From Alphaproteobacteria bacterium (lineage in GTDB: Bacteria; Pseudomonadota; Alphaproteobacteria; GCA-2731375), in the NCBI GenBank assembly GCA_030746295.1, contig JASLMY010000087.1, positions 1 through 18,167 of the forward strand: a stretch of 18,167 bases of DNA, in the 5' to 3' direction. Below the pieces are notes generated by a model. It had not been told where the DNA came from, searched no databases, and was given only the letters and a program-made list of their open reading frames with translations. Both the position numbers and the translations under genes were made by a program. Shown here piece after piece: positions 7,742 to 13,656 of the stretch (its first letter is position 1; each line of letters opens with the position of its first letter).

Positions 7742-8746
7742 TCACACGAGATCGGTGTGCGCCGCCGATTCCGGCAGATCAGTGCCCATGCAACGCTGGT
7801 AGTACTCGGCCACCACGGCGCGCTCGACCTCGTCGCAGCGGTTGAGGAAAGTGAGCCGGAAGGCAAGGCCGATGTCGTCGAAGATCTCGGCGTTCTCGGC
7901 CCAGGTGATTACCGTGCGGGGCGACATCACGGTCGAGATATCGCCGTTGATGAAGCCTGTCCGGGTCAGCTCGGCCACCGCCACCATGGCGTCGATGGTC
8001 TTGCGGCCTTCCTCGGTGTCCCAGCTTTTCGACTTGGCCAGCACGATGTTCGTTTCTTTCTCGTGCGGCAGGTAGTTGAGCGTGGTGACGATGCTCCAAC
8101 GGTCCATCTGGCCCTGGTTGATCTGCTGGGTGCCGTGATAGAGGCCGGTGGTGTCGCCGAGGCCGACCGTGTTGGTGGTCGAGAACAAGCGGAAATAGGG
8201 GTGCGGGCGGATAACCCGGCTCTGGTCCAAGAGCGTCAGCTTGCCCTCGACCTCGAGAATGCGCTGGATCACGAACATGACGTCGGCGCGGCCGGCGTCG
8301 TACTCGTCGAAGACCAACGCGCAAGGGTGCTGGAAGGTCCACGGCAGGATGCCCTCGCGAAACTCGGTCACCTGCTTGCCATCACGCAGCACGATCGCAT
8401 CCTTGCCGATCAGGTCGATGCGGCTGATGTGGCTGTCCAGATTGACCCGAACGCAAGGCCAGTTCAGCCGCGCCGCCACCTGCTCGATATGCGTCGACTT
8501 GCCGGTGCCGTGATAGCCCTGGATCATGACCCGGCGGTTGTAGGCAAAGCCGGCCAGGATGGCGAGCGTGGTATCACGATCAAAGCGGTAGTCCTCGTCG
8601 AGATCCGGCACCAGCTCGCTCGACTGCGAGAATCCGGGCACGACCAGGTTGCTTTCCAGGCCGAATGTCTCCTGCACGTTGACTTCCAGGTCAGGCGCTT
8701 CCAAGGGGTGACCCGACTGGTCGTCGGCAACTGCGGTAACCGTCAT
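7742..8746 (-). CDS. cobS: cobaltochelatase AAA+ subunit CobS
   Basis: A 334-residue AAA+ ATPase. Seen: Walker [10 protein letters not shown] (77-85), Walker [10 protein letters not shown] (142-150) and sensor-1 region FSTTNT with Asn192. The N-terminal segment ending [32 protein letters not shown] is the CobS-specific lead-in to the ATPase core, and the length matches the family. It is the ATP-hydrolysing ring partner of CobT in cobalt insertion. AGGA about 8 bases upstream supports the start at 8746. It follows the J-domain gene by 47 bases and precedes cobT by 9. Distinguished from other MoxR-type ATPases by the CobT neighbour and overall sequence. Confidence 0.97.
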   Translation of the reverse strand: MTVTAVADDQSGHPLEAPDLEVNVQETFGLESNLVVPGFSQSSELVPDLDEDYRFDRDTTLAILAGFAYNRRVMIQGYHGTGKSTHIEQVAARLNWPCVRVNLDSHISRIDLIGKDAIVLRDGKQVTEFREGILPWTFQHPCALVFDEYDAGRADVMFVIQRILEVEGKLTLLDQSRVIRPHPYFRLFSTTNTVGLGDTTGLYHGTQQINQGQMDRWSIVTTLNYLPHEKETNIVLAKSKSWDTEEGRKTIDAMVAVAELTRTGFINGDISTVMSPRTVITWAENAEIFDDIGLAFRLTFLNRCDEVERAVVAEYYQRCMGTDLPESAAHTDLV

Positions 8747-8793
8747 CGAGTAATCCTAACTCCTGAAATCTCGTGGGAAAGCCGGCGGCAGTC

Positions 8794-9375
8794 TCAGAAT
8801 GCGCCGCTCGAAAGTAGAAAATTGTACGCCTCGTTGATCGTCTTGAAGCGTTCTTCCGCTGCCTTGTCACCCCCGTTGGCGTCGGGGTGATAACGCTTGA
8901 CCAGTTGCTTATACCGCATTTTGACTTCTTGCAAGGTGGTGTCGACCTCTAGGTTCAGCACCGCCAGGGCCCGGCGTTGCTTGGAATCGACTCGACGCTC
9001 GGGCTCGAAGTCCTCGGCGGTGCCGCCAAAGCTTCCAAATCCAAAGATACCGAGCGGATCGGCGACCCCGTCGAGCGGGTCCGAGCGCTTGCCGGTCCCC
9101 ATGCGCCAGGTCGGACGGTGGCCGGTGATGGCCTCGCGCTGAAAGCGCTCGATCTCGGGCTGGCTCATGCCGCTGAAATAGTTCCAAGCGGTGTTGTAGG
9201 CGCGCACGTGCTCGAGACAGAACCAGAAATAGGCATCGAGCTGCTGTGGCGACTTCGGGGCACGGAACTCGCCCTGCTCGCGGCAAGCCGGATGGTCGCA
9301 GAGGCGTGCGGCCACCTCCGCTTCCAAGGCCACGGAAACGTCGGCCAATGGTATGTCCTGTCGTCGCCTGCTCAC
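8794..9375 (-). CDS. small protein with C-terminal J domain, cobST-linked
   Basis: A 193-residue protein whose J domain lies at the C-terminus (about 136-193), with helix II LQEVKMRYKQLVKRY, the HPD loop at 163-165 and helix III KAAEERFKTINEAYNFLL. The N-terminal half has a separate conserved-looking module: Cys26, Cys31, Cys53 and His56 (CDHPAC and CLEH) could form a zinc site. It is not DnaJ itself: there is no G/F-rich linker followed by four CxxCxGxG repeats. J domains stimulate Hsp70 (DnaK); the client of this protein is unknown. Its place directly upstream of cobS suggests a link to CobS/CobT folding, but this is inference. The start is a GTG at 9375 with no clear ribosome site; a GTG 15 codons in is an alternative. 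Confidence 0.88.
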   Translation of the reverse strand: MSRRRQDIPLADVSVALEAEVAARLCDHPACREQGEFRAPKSPQQLDAYFWFCLEHVRAYNTAWNYFSGMSQPEIERFQREAITGHRPTWRMGTGKRSDPLDGVADPLGIFGFGSFGGTAEDFEPERRVDSKQRRALAVLNLEVDTTLQEVKMRYKQLVKRYHPDANGGDKAAEERFKTINEAYNFLLSSGAF

Positions 9376-9401
9376 GACTTGAGTATGGTGCCTCGATATG
9401 T

Positions 9402-9420
9402 CCGGCGCAACCAGCGCCGG
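9402..9420. repeat. short perfect hairpin between the J-domain gene and bolA
   Basis: CCGGCGC, a 5-base loop AACCA, then GCGCCGG. It lies in the 132-base divergent region, 27 bases upstream of the J-domain start. It has no T-run, so it is not a classical terminator. It might be an operator, or chance in GC-rich DNA. Confidence 0.4.
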
Positions 9421-9507
9421 CCTTGGATTCTGGGCGCTACGGGTTAACGACGGTATAACCAGCGGCGCTTGACATCGCGGTGTCGGCCGACCATCTCAAC
9501 GCCTGCA

Positions 9508-9783
9508 ATGGTTGTCGGGGAACGGATACGCGCCAAGCTCGAGGCGGCTCTGCAGCCGACCCGTCTGGAGTTGATCGACGAATCCGCGCAGCACGCCGGA
9601 CACGCCGGCGCGCGACCCGAGGGAGAGACGCACTTCCGGCTCCACATCGTCGCCGAGGGCTTCGCCGGCCAGAACCGGGTGGAGCGACAGCGTCTGGTGC
9701 ATCGCATTCTCGCGGAGGAGCTTGCCGGACCGGTGCACGCGCTCTCGATCAGCGCAGAAGCCCCGGATTCCTCGGAGTCCTGA
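9508..9783 (+). CDS. bolA: BolA family protein
   Basis: A 91-residue BolA-fold protein: MVVGERIRAKLEAALQPTRLELIDES, then a His-containing loop (His29, His32), THFRLHIVAEGF (41-52), QNRVERQRLVHRIL (55-68) and PVHALSI (75-81) with the invariant C-terminal His77. BolA proteins pair with monothiol glutaredoxins to bind a 2Fe-2S cluster; loop and C-terminal histidines are the known ligand positions. The usual RHR of the recognition helix reads RQR here. The start at 9508 is set by family alignment; a TTG start at 9469 would add 13 residues that look non-homologous. It is divergent from the J-domain-cobST cluster, a common alphaproteobacterial layout, and so may share control with it. Confidence 0.9.
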   Translation: MVVGERIRAKLEAALQPTRLELIDESAQHAGHAGARPEGETHFRLHIVAEGFAGQNRVERQRLVHRILAEELAGPVHALSISAEAPDSSES

Positions 9784-9812
9784 ACGGCATACAGCGTACA
9801 ATTTCCAATTAT

Positions 9813-9847
9813 CTACCATTGATTGAATTTGATACAATCAATGGTAG
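9813..9847. repeat. perfect 13-base inverted repeat in an AT-rich island
   Basis: CTACCATTGATTG (9813-9825), a 9-base spacer, then its exact reverse complement CAATCAATGGTAG (9835-9847). It begins 29 bases after the bolA stop, in an AT-rich patch unlike the surrounding DNA, just upstream of a promoter-like sequence. There is no T-run after the stem. It could be the terminator of bolA, an operator for the downstream gene, or the scar of a small mobile sequence. Confidence 0.85.
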
Positions 9848-9859
9848 TTGAGATTCTAA

Positions 9860-9888
9860 ATGACCTGGCCGGCCTTGAACTCTATAAT
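9860..9888 (+). promoter_or_regulatory. likely sigma70-type promoter for the ribbon-helix-helix gene
   Basis: ATGACC (9860-9865, four of six) and a perfect TATAAT (9883-9888) are 17 bases apart. This is the best promoter match in the window. It predicts a leader of about 90 bases to the GTG at 9987, and it sits 13 bases after the 13-base inverted repeat. Confidence 0.6.
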
Positions 9889-9975
9889 CGAGGGAGCTTG
9901 CGATCGGTTCGAGTAACCAGAACGCGAAAGCGAGCTGCAGAAGCGTCCCGTTTTCGATAGACGGGTCCGAAACCC

Positions 9976-9980
9976 AGGAG
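9976..9980 (+). promoter_or_regulatory. Shine-Dalgarno site for the GTG start at 9987
   Basis: AGGAG lies 6 bases before the GTG codon at 9987, which makes this non-ATG start convincing. Confidence 0.75.
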
Positions 9981-9986
9981 AGCAGC

Positions 9987-10289
9987 GTGAGCGATTTGGT
10001 TTGCCGAAATGTCCGCATCGCCGGTCGGCGCACCAGCATCAAGCTCGAAGAGCATATGTGGGACGCGCTATTCGAGATCTGTGAGCGGCGCGGCCAGACG
10101 GTGCACAAGGTCTGCACCGAGATCTACGACAGCGGCGAGCATTCGAACTTCACCTCGCGCGTCCACGTATACATCCTGAGCTACTTCCGCGGCGCCGAGC
10201 GGCAGGCCAGAAGGCGGGCCAGGGCCCTGGACGCGCGGCTCGATGCCGCTGCCGAGAGTCCCCGGGTGCATGAAGAGATGGCGACCTGA
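9987..10289 (+). CDS. ribbon-helix-helix domain protein, putative DNA-binding regulator
   Basis: A 100-residue protein starting (GTG) MSDLVCRNVRIAGRRTSIKLEEHMWDALFEICERRGQTVHKVC. The strand with RRTSIKLE (14-21), then helix EHMWDALFEICERRG and helix HKVCTEIYDSG, fit the ribbon-helix-helix plan of the alphaproteobacterial family whose members share VCRNVRIAGRRTS and a terminal SRVHVYILSYFR block. A basic helical tail (RQARRRARALDARL) follows. Such proteins bind DNA as dimers; the target is unknown. It may bind its own promoter region, where a 13-base palindrome lies. It ends 6 bases before the convergent transporter stop. Confidence 0.8.
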   Translation: MSDLVCRNVRIAGRRTSIKLEEHMWDALFEICERRGQTVHKVCTEIYDSGEHSNFTSRVHVYILSYFRGAERQARRRARALDARLDAAAESPRVHEEMAT

Positions 10290-10295
10290 ACCGGC

Positions 10296-11564
10296 TCAGG
10301 CCTCCGGCTTGAGGCCTAGCGCGGTGATCCGGTTGCGCTGACGGCGCAGAATCTCGAAACGGAAGCCGTAAAAGGAGAAACGCTCGCCGACCTCGGGGAT
10401 GCGGCGGGCTTCGTGGATCACCAAGCCGGCGATGGTCGCCGCCTCCTCGTCGGGCAGTTCCCAGTCACCGAAGCGATTGAGATCGCGTACCGTCACCGTG
10501 CCGTCGACGATCAAGCTGCCGTCGGGCTGGCGACGGATCGCGTCGGTCATGACCACGTCGTGCTCGTCGGCGATCTCTCCGACGATCTCTTCCAGAATGT
10601 CCTCCAGAGTTACCAGCCCCATGAGGGCGCCATACTCGTCGACGACCAACGCGAAATGCTCATGCCTGGCGCGGAAAGCGTTGAGCTGCTCCATCAGCGT
10701 CGTCGTCTCCGGCACGAACCAGGGCGTCCGCGCCAAGCCGGCCATGTCGATGGACCCGGCCTCGCCGCCGGGGCCGCCGAGTGCTCTCAGCAGATCCTTG
10801 GCGTGCAGGATGCCGAAGATGTTCTCCGGATCGTCCCGCCAGAGCGGCACCCGCGTGTAGGGGCTTTCCAAGGCCTCGGCGACGATCTCCTCGCTCGACT
10901 GACCGACATCTATCATCACCATGTTGCGCCGGTGCACCATGATTTCCGAGACCTGGACGTCCGGCAGGTCGAGAATGCCGCCCAGCATGTCGCGGTCCGC
11001 CTTCACCATCCGTCCCTCTTGGGTATGCAGCTCGGCCGTACCCTTGAGCTCCTCGGCCGAGCTGACCAAATGCCCGCCCGCGCCGACCTGGACCCCGACG
11101 AGCCGGAGGCAGAGCGCGACGATGAGCTGGACCAGATGCACGAGCGGCGCCAGCAACCGCACCATGGGGCCGATCAACGGCGCCATCGCGAGCGCGAACC
11201 GATTGGCGTTGTGGATCGCGTAGGTCTTCGGCAAGACCTCGGCGAAGATCAACACCAGCGCGGTCATGACGACGGTGGCATAAGCGACGCCAGCGTCGCC
11301 AAAGATACCGATCAGCAGGCTGGTGGCGAGCGCCGAGGCCAGGATGTTGACCAAATTGTTGCCGAGCAGGATCGAGCCGATCAGGCGCTCCTTGTGGTCG
11401 CTCAGGAAGTTGACCAACTCGGCCCGGCGGCTGCCCTGCTTGGCGAGGCTCAGCATCTGGGCCCGCGAGGCCGCGGTCAGCGCCGTCTCGGAACCGGAGA
11501 ACAAACCGGAGAGCAGAAGCAGAACGACGATCGCTGCGATCGAAATCAGTATCTCGAGGTCCAT
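10296..11564 (-). CDS. CNNM/CBS-domain transporter, HlyC/CorC (CorB) family
   Basis: A 422-residue inner-membrane protein. Seen: CNNM transmembrane domain (about 1-175) with the family motifs SGLFSGSETALT (19-30), LGNNLVNI (67-74) and FAEVLPKTYA (107-116); a pair of CBS domains (about 200-325) ending in VVDEYGALMGLVTLEDILEEIVGEI; and a C-terminal CorC/HlyC (transporter-associated) domain (about 335-420). Related proteins act in magnesium export or homeostasis, with the CBS pair sensing Mg-ATP; the older name hemolysin-like is historical. Start: the ATG at 11564 gives MDLEILISIA, a membrane-first N-terminus typical of the family; a frame extending to 11606 adds 14 polar residues. It lies 76 bases after aroB on the same strand, so it may be the third gene of that operon. 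Confidence 0.93.
   Translation of the reverse strand: MDLEILISIAAIVVLLLLSGLFSGSETALTAASRAQMLSLAKQGSRRAELVNFLSDHKERLIGSILLGNNLVNILASALATSLLIGIFGDAGVAYATVVMTALVLIFAEVLPKTYAIHNANRFALAMAPLIGPMVRLLAPLVHLVQLIVALCLRLVGVQVGAGGHLVSSAEELKGTAELHTQEGRMVKADRDMLGGILDLPDVQVSEIMVHRRNMVMIDVGQSSEEIVAEALESPYTRVPLWRDDPENIFGILHAKDLLRALGGPGGEAGSIDMAGLARTPWFVPETTTLMEQLNAFRARHEHFALVVDEYGALMGLVTLEDILEEIVGEIADEHDVVMTDAIRRQPDGSLIVDGTVTVRDLNRFGDWELPDEEAATIAGLVIHEARRIPEVGERFSFYGFRFEILRRQRNRITALGLKPEA
10298..10317. terminator. possible hairpin at a convergent gene end
   Basis: AGGCCTC, 6-base loop, GAGGCCT, inside the last codons of the CorC-family gene and just past the stop of the ribbon-helix-helix gene. The stem could slow polymerase from either side, but it lacks a T-run. 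Confidence 0.25.
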
Positions 11565-11640
11565 TGCCGGCGCTTCACTTCCGTCACCCGAACATGCCGG
11601 GTCCAAGCGATGTTGCGAACATCGGGGCCTCCGCTCCTCC

Positions 11641-12768
11641 TCAAGCGGCGAGCTCGCGCTCGAGCATCCCGCGAACCGCCGCCTCGTCGACCTCGCGGGT
11701 CAGGAAGGCCTGGCCAATGCCGCGAACCAGGACGAAAGTCAGTCGGCCGTCGCGCACTTTCTTGTCCTGTCCCATGTGGTGCAGCATCGCTTCGACCGCA
11801 AGCCCTTCGAGGCCGGCCTCGCGTGCACTCGTGGCCAGGCCGGCCAGCGCCAGATGACGGCGCATGCGCTCGACGTCCTGACCCGGACAGAAGCCGAGAT
11901 CGGCGGAGAGGCGAAACGCCATCACCATGCCGATGGCGACCGCCTCGCCGTGCAGCAGGGTGCCGTCAAAGCCCGCTTCCGCCTCCAAGGCGTGGCCGAA
12001 GGTATGGCCCAGATTGAGCAGCGCCCGCTCGCCGCGCTCGCGCTCATCGCCGGCAACGAATCGAGCCTTGGCCGCACAGCAGGCCAGGACGGCCTCGATC
12101 TGCGCCACGGCCTCGCCGCCAAGGACCTGCGCATGGTGGCTCTCCAGCCAGTCGAAGAAGTCGGGGTCCCCCAGCAAGCCGTACTTCACGATCTCGGCAT
12201 AGCCGGCCCTGAGCTCGCGAGGCGGCAGGCTGGCCAGGACGCCGACGTCGACCAGCACCAGGCTCGGCTGATGGAAGGCACCGATCAGATTCTTGCCATG
12301 GCGGCTGTTGATGGCGGTCTTGCCGCCGACCGAGCTGTCGACCTGGGCCAACAGCGTGGTCGGAATCTGCACAACGCCGACGCCGCGCCTGAGCAAGGCC
12401 GCCGCCAGGCCGGCCAGATCGCCGAGAACGCCGCCGCCGAGGGCCACCAGCACGTCGTCGCGCTCGACTCCGAGTTCCAGCAAGCGTTCCAGGAGCTGCT
12501 CCAGTTCGGCGAAGCACTTACTGCCCTCCCCCGACGGCACCAGGACCGCCTGCTGCGCAATGCCGGCGGTCTCCAGCGCCGCCGCCAGCTCTTCCAGATA
12601 GAGCTTGGCGACGCTCTCATCGGCGACGATCACGGTCCTCGGGCGCCCGAGGACGGCGCCGATCAGCCGCCCAGCCTTGGCCAGGAGGCCTTGGCCGACG
12701 ACGATGTCATAGCTGCGCTCGCCGAGATCGACCTGCAGGCGGCGGGGGGCGCTAGGCTCTCCCTCCAT
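11641..12768 (-). CDS. aroB: 3-dehydroquinate synthase
   Basis: A 375-residue enzyme of normal length for the second shikimate step, the NAD- and metal-dependent conversion of DAHP to 3-dehydroquinate. Seen: VALGGGVLGDLAGLAAA (NAD-binding glycines, 108-124), IPTTLLAQVDSSVGGKTAINSRHGKNLIGAF (135-165), the metal ligands Glu192 (GYAEIVKYG), His255 (LGHTFGH) and His273 (LHGEAVAIGM), and the substrate-binding KKVRDG near the C-terminus. The ATG at 12768 shares one base with the aroK stop (TGATG), a classic coupled pair. Order aroK-aroB is standard in alphaproteobacteria. Confidence 0.97.
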   Translation of the reverse strand: MEGEPSAPRRLQVDLGERSYDIVVGQGLLAKAGRLIGAVLGRPRTVIVADESVAKLYLEELAAALETAGIAQQAVLVPSGEGSKCFAELEQLLERLLELGVERDDVLVALGGGVLGDLAGLAAALLRRGVGVVQIPTTLLAQVDSSVGGKTAINSRHGKNLIGAFHQPSLVLVDVGVLASLPPRELRAGYAEIVKYGLLGDPDFFDWLESHHAQVLGGEAVAQIEAVLACCAAKARFVAGDERERGERALLNLGHTFGHALEAEAGFDGTLLHGEAVAIGMVMAFRLSADLGFCPGQDVERMRRHLALAGLATSAREAGLEGLAVEAMLHHMGQDKKVRDGRLTFVLVRGIGQAFLTREVDEAAVRGMLERELAA

Positions 12769-13364
12769 CAGGTCGTCTCCGCCACCAGCGCCGCCGGCGC
12801 TGCGGCCAGATATCCGGCCAGCTTCTCGATCGTCGCGCCGACCACGAGGTCGTGCGGCCCCTCGGTGCTGTCGACGACAATATCGGCCTCGGCATAGATC
12901 GGATAGCGCGCCTCGATCAGGCGGGCCATGATCTCGCGCTGGTCGCCGTTCTTCAGCAACGGCCGGTTGTCGCGCCGACGCACCCGGCGCACCAGGGTCT
13001 CGAGATCGGCGCGCAGCCAGACCGAGATGCCGCGCTCGCGGATCGTCTCGCGGATGCGGGGATTCATGAAGGCGCCACCGCCGGTGGCAAGAACCTTGGC
13101 TCCGTCCTTCAGGAGACGCTCGATGACGCGCTCTTCGCCCTTGCGAAACTCGGCCTCGCCAAAGCGGGCGAAGATGCCCTCGATGCTGCAGCCCGCGGCG
13201 GCTTCGATCTCCTGGTCGGCGTCGATGAAGGGAAGCCCGAGACGCGCCGCCAGGCGGCGGCCGATGGCGCTCTTGCCAGCCCCCATGATGCCGACCAGAA
13301 CGATGCTGCGTTGAAGGTCTTCGAAAGGCGGCTCAGCCATTGACGCGGCGCCGGAAGTCACCAT
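12768..13364 (-). CDS. aroK: shikimate kinase
   Basis: A 198-residue P-loop kinase that phosphorylates shikimate at O3. Numbered from 13364: Walker A GIMGAGKS (25-32), the shikimate-binding DADQEIE (48-54), FRKGEE (73-78), GGG (95-97), the lid arginine in NRPLL (133-137) and the adenine-region RYPIYAEAD (153-161). Start choice is open: 13364 (ATG) has only a GAG at nine-base spacing, and 13340 (ATG, MAEPPFEDLQRS) has no ribosome site at all; both leave the kinase fold intact. It is the first gene of the leftward aroK-aroB-(corC) group and divergent from the small membrane protein gene. Confidence 0.95.
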   Translation of the reverse strand: MVTSGAASMAEPPFEDLQRSIVLVGIMGAGKSAIGRRLAARLGLPFIDADQEIEAAAGCSIEGIFARFGEAEFRKGEERVIERLLKDGAKVLATGGGAFMNPRIRETIRERGISVWLRADLETLVRRVRRRDNRPLLKNGDQREIMARLIEARYPIYAEADIVVDSTEGPHDLVVGATIEKLAGYLAAAPAALVAETT

Positions 13365-13389
13365 ATGCCAGTGCTCGCCCGCACGGTCG

Positions 13390-13418
13390 TTGCCACCGGG
13401 AATCTCCGTCGATAGACT
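13390..13418 (+). promoter_or_regulatory. candidate promoter for the small protein/exported protein pair
   Basis: TTGCCA (13390-13395, five of six) and TAGACT (13413-13418, four of six) with a 17-base spacer. It would give a leader of about 90 bases to the ATG at 13516. Confidence 0.45.
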
Positions 13419-13515
13419 GCCGAAGCTCGATCATGGTGACAGTTTATCACAACTTTCGTGCCTGTCTTCCTTCCGCTGAGCTCGGGCAGGGATTGACCTC
13501 GGGTGTGGCAGGACG

Positions 13516-13656
13516 ATGAAAAAGCTTTGGCTCGGCCTACTGTTGCTGGTCGTTCTCGGCCTCGTGGGCCTGGGCGCCTTTCTCTTCTACTGGGACATTC
13601 CGCCTCCCGGCGGGCGCATCGAGACGGTGATTCCGGATGATCGCTTTCCGAGGTAG
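13516..13656 (+). CDS. 46-aa single-span membrane protein
   Basis: A short frame reading MKKLWLGLLLLVVLGLVGLG, then AFLFYWDIPPPGGRIETVIPDDRFPR and TAG. It has a two-lysine start, one hydrophobic span (about 4-25) and a short polar tail with FYWDIPPP and VIPDDRFPR. The charge pattern predicts the tail in the periplasm, or a signal-anchor. AGGA lies just before the ATG, with tight spacing. The last 20 bases overlap the start of the 624-residue exported protein in another frame, which suggests translational coupling and a joint role. Tiny proteins ending in a similar IPDDRFPR-like tail are, as I recall, found in other alphaproteobacteria; this needs a search. Function unknown. Confidence 0.75.
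   Translation: MKKLWLGLLLLVVLGLVGLGAFLFYWDIPPPGGRIETVIPDDRFPR

Noticed and set aside
6869..8890. 673-codon open frame on the plus strand
   Set aside because: It lies antisense to cobT and cobS, which have complete family motifs. It has no recognisable domain and reflects the high-GC third position.
10413..12017. 534-codon open frame on the plus strand
   Set aside because: Antisense to the CorC-family gene and the end of aroB; low-complexity His/Arg/Gln-rich product with no family features.
11323..12897. 524-codon open frame on the plus strand
   Set aside because: Antisense to aroB and its neighbours; same GC artefact.
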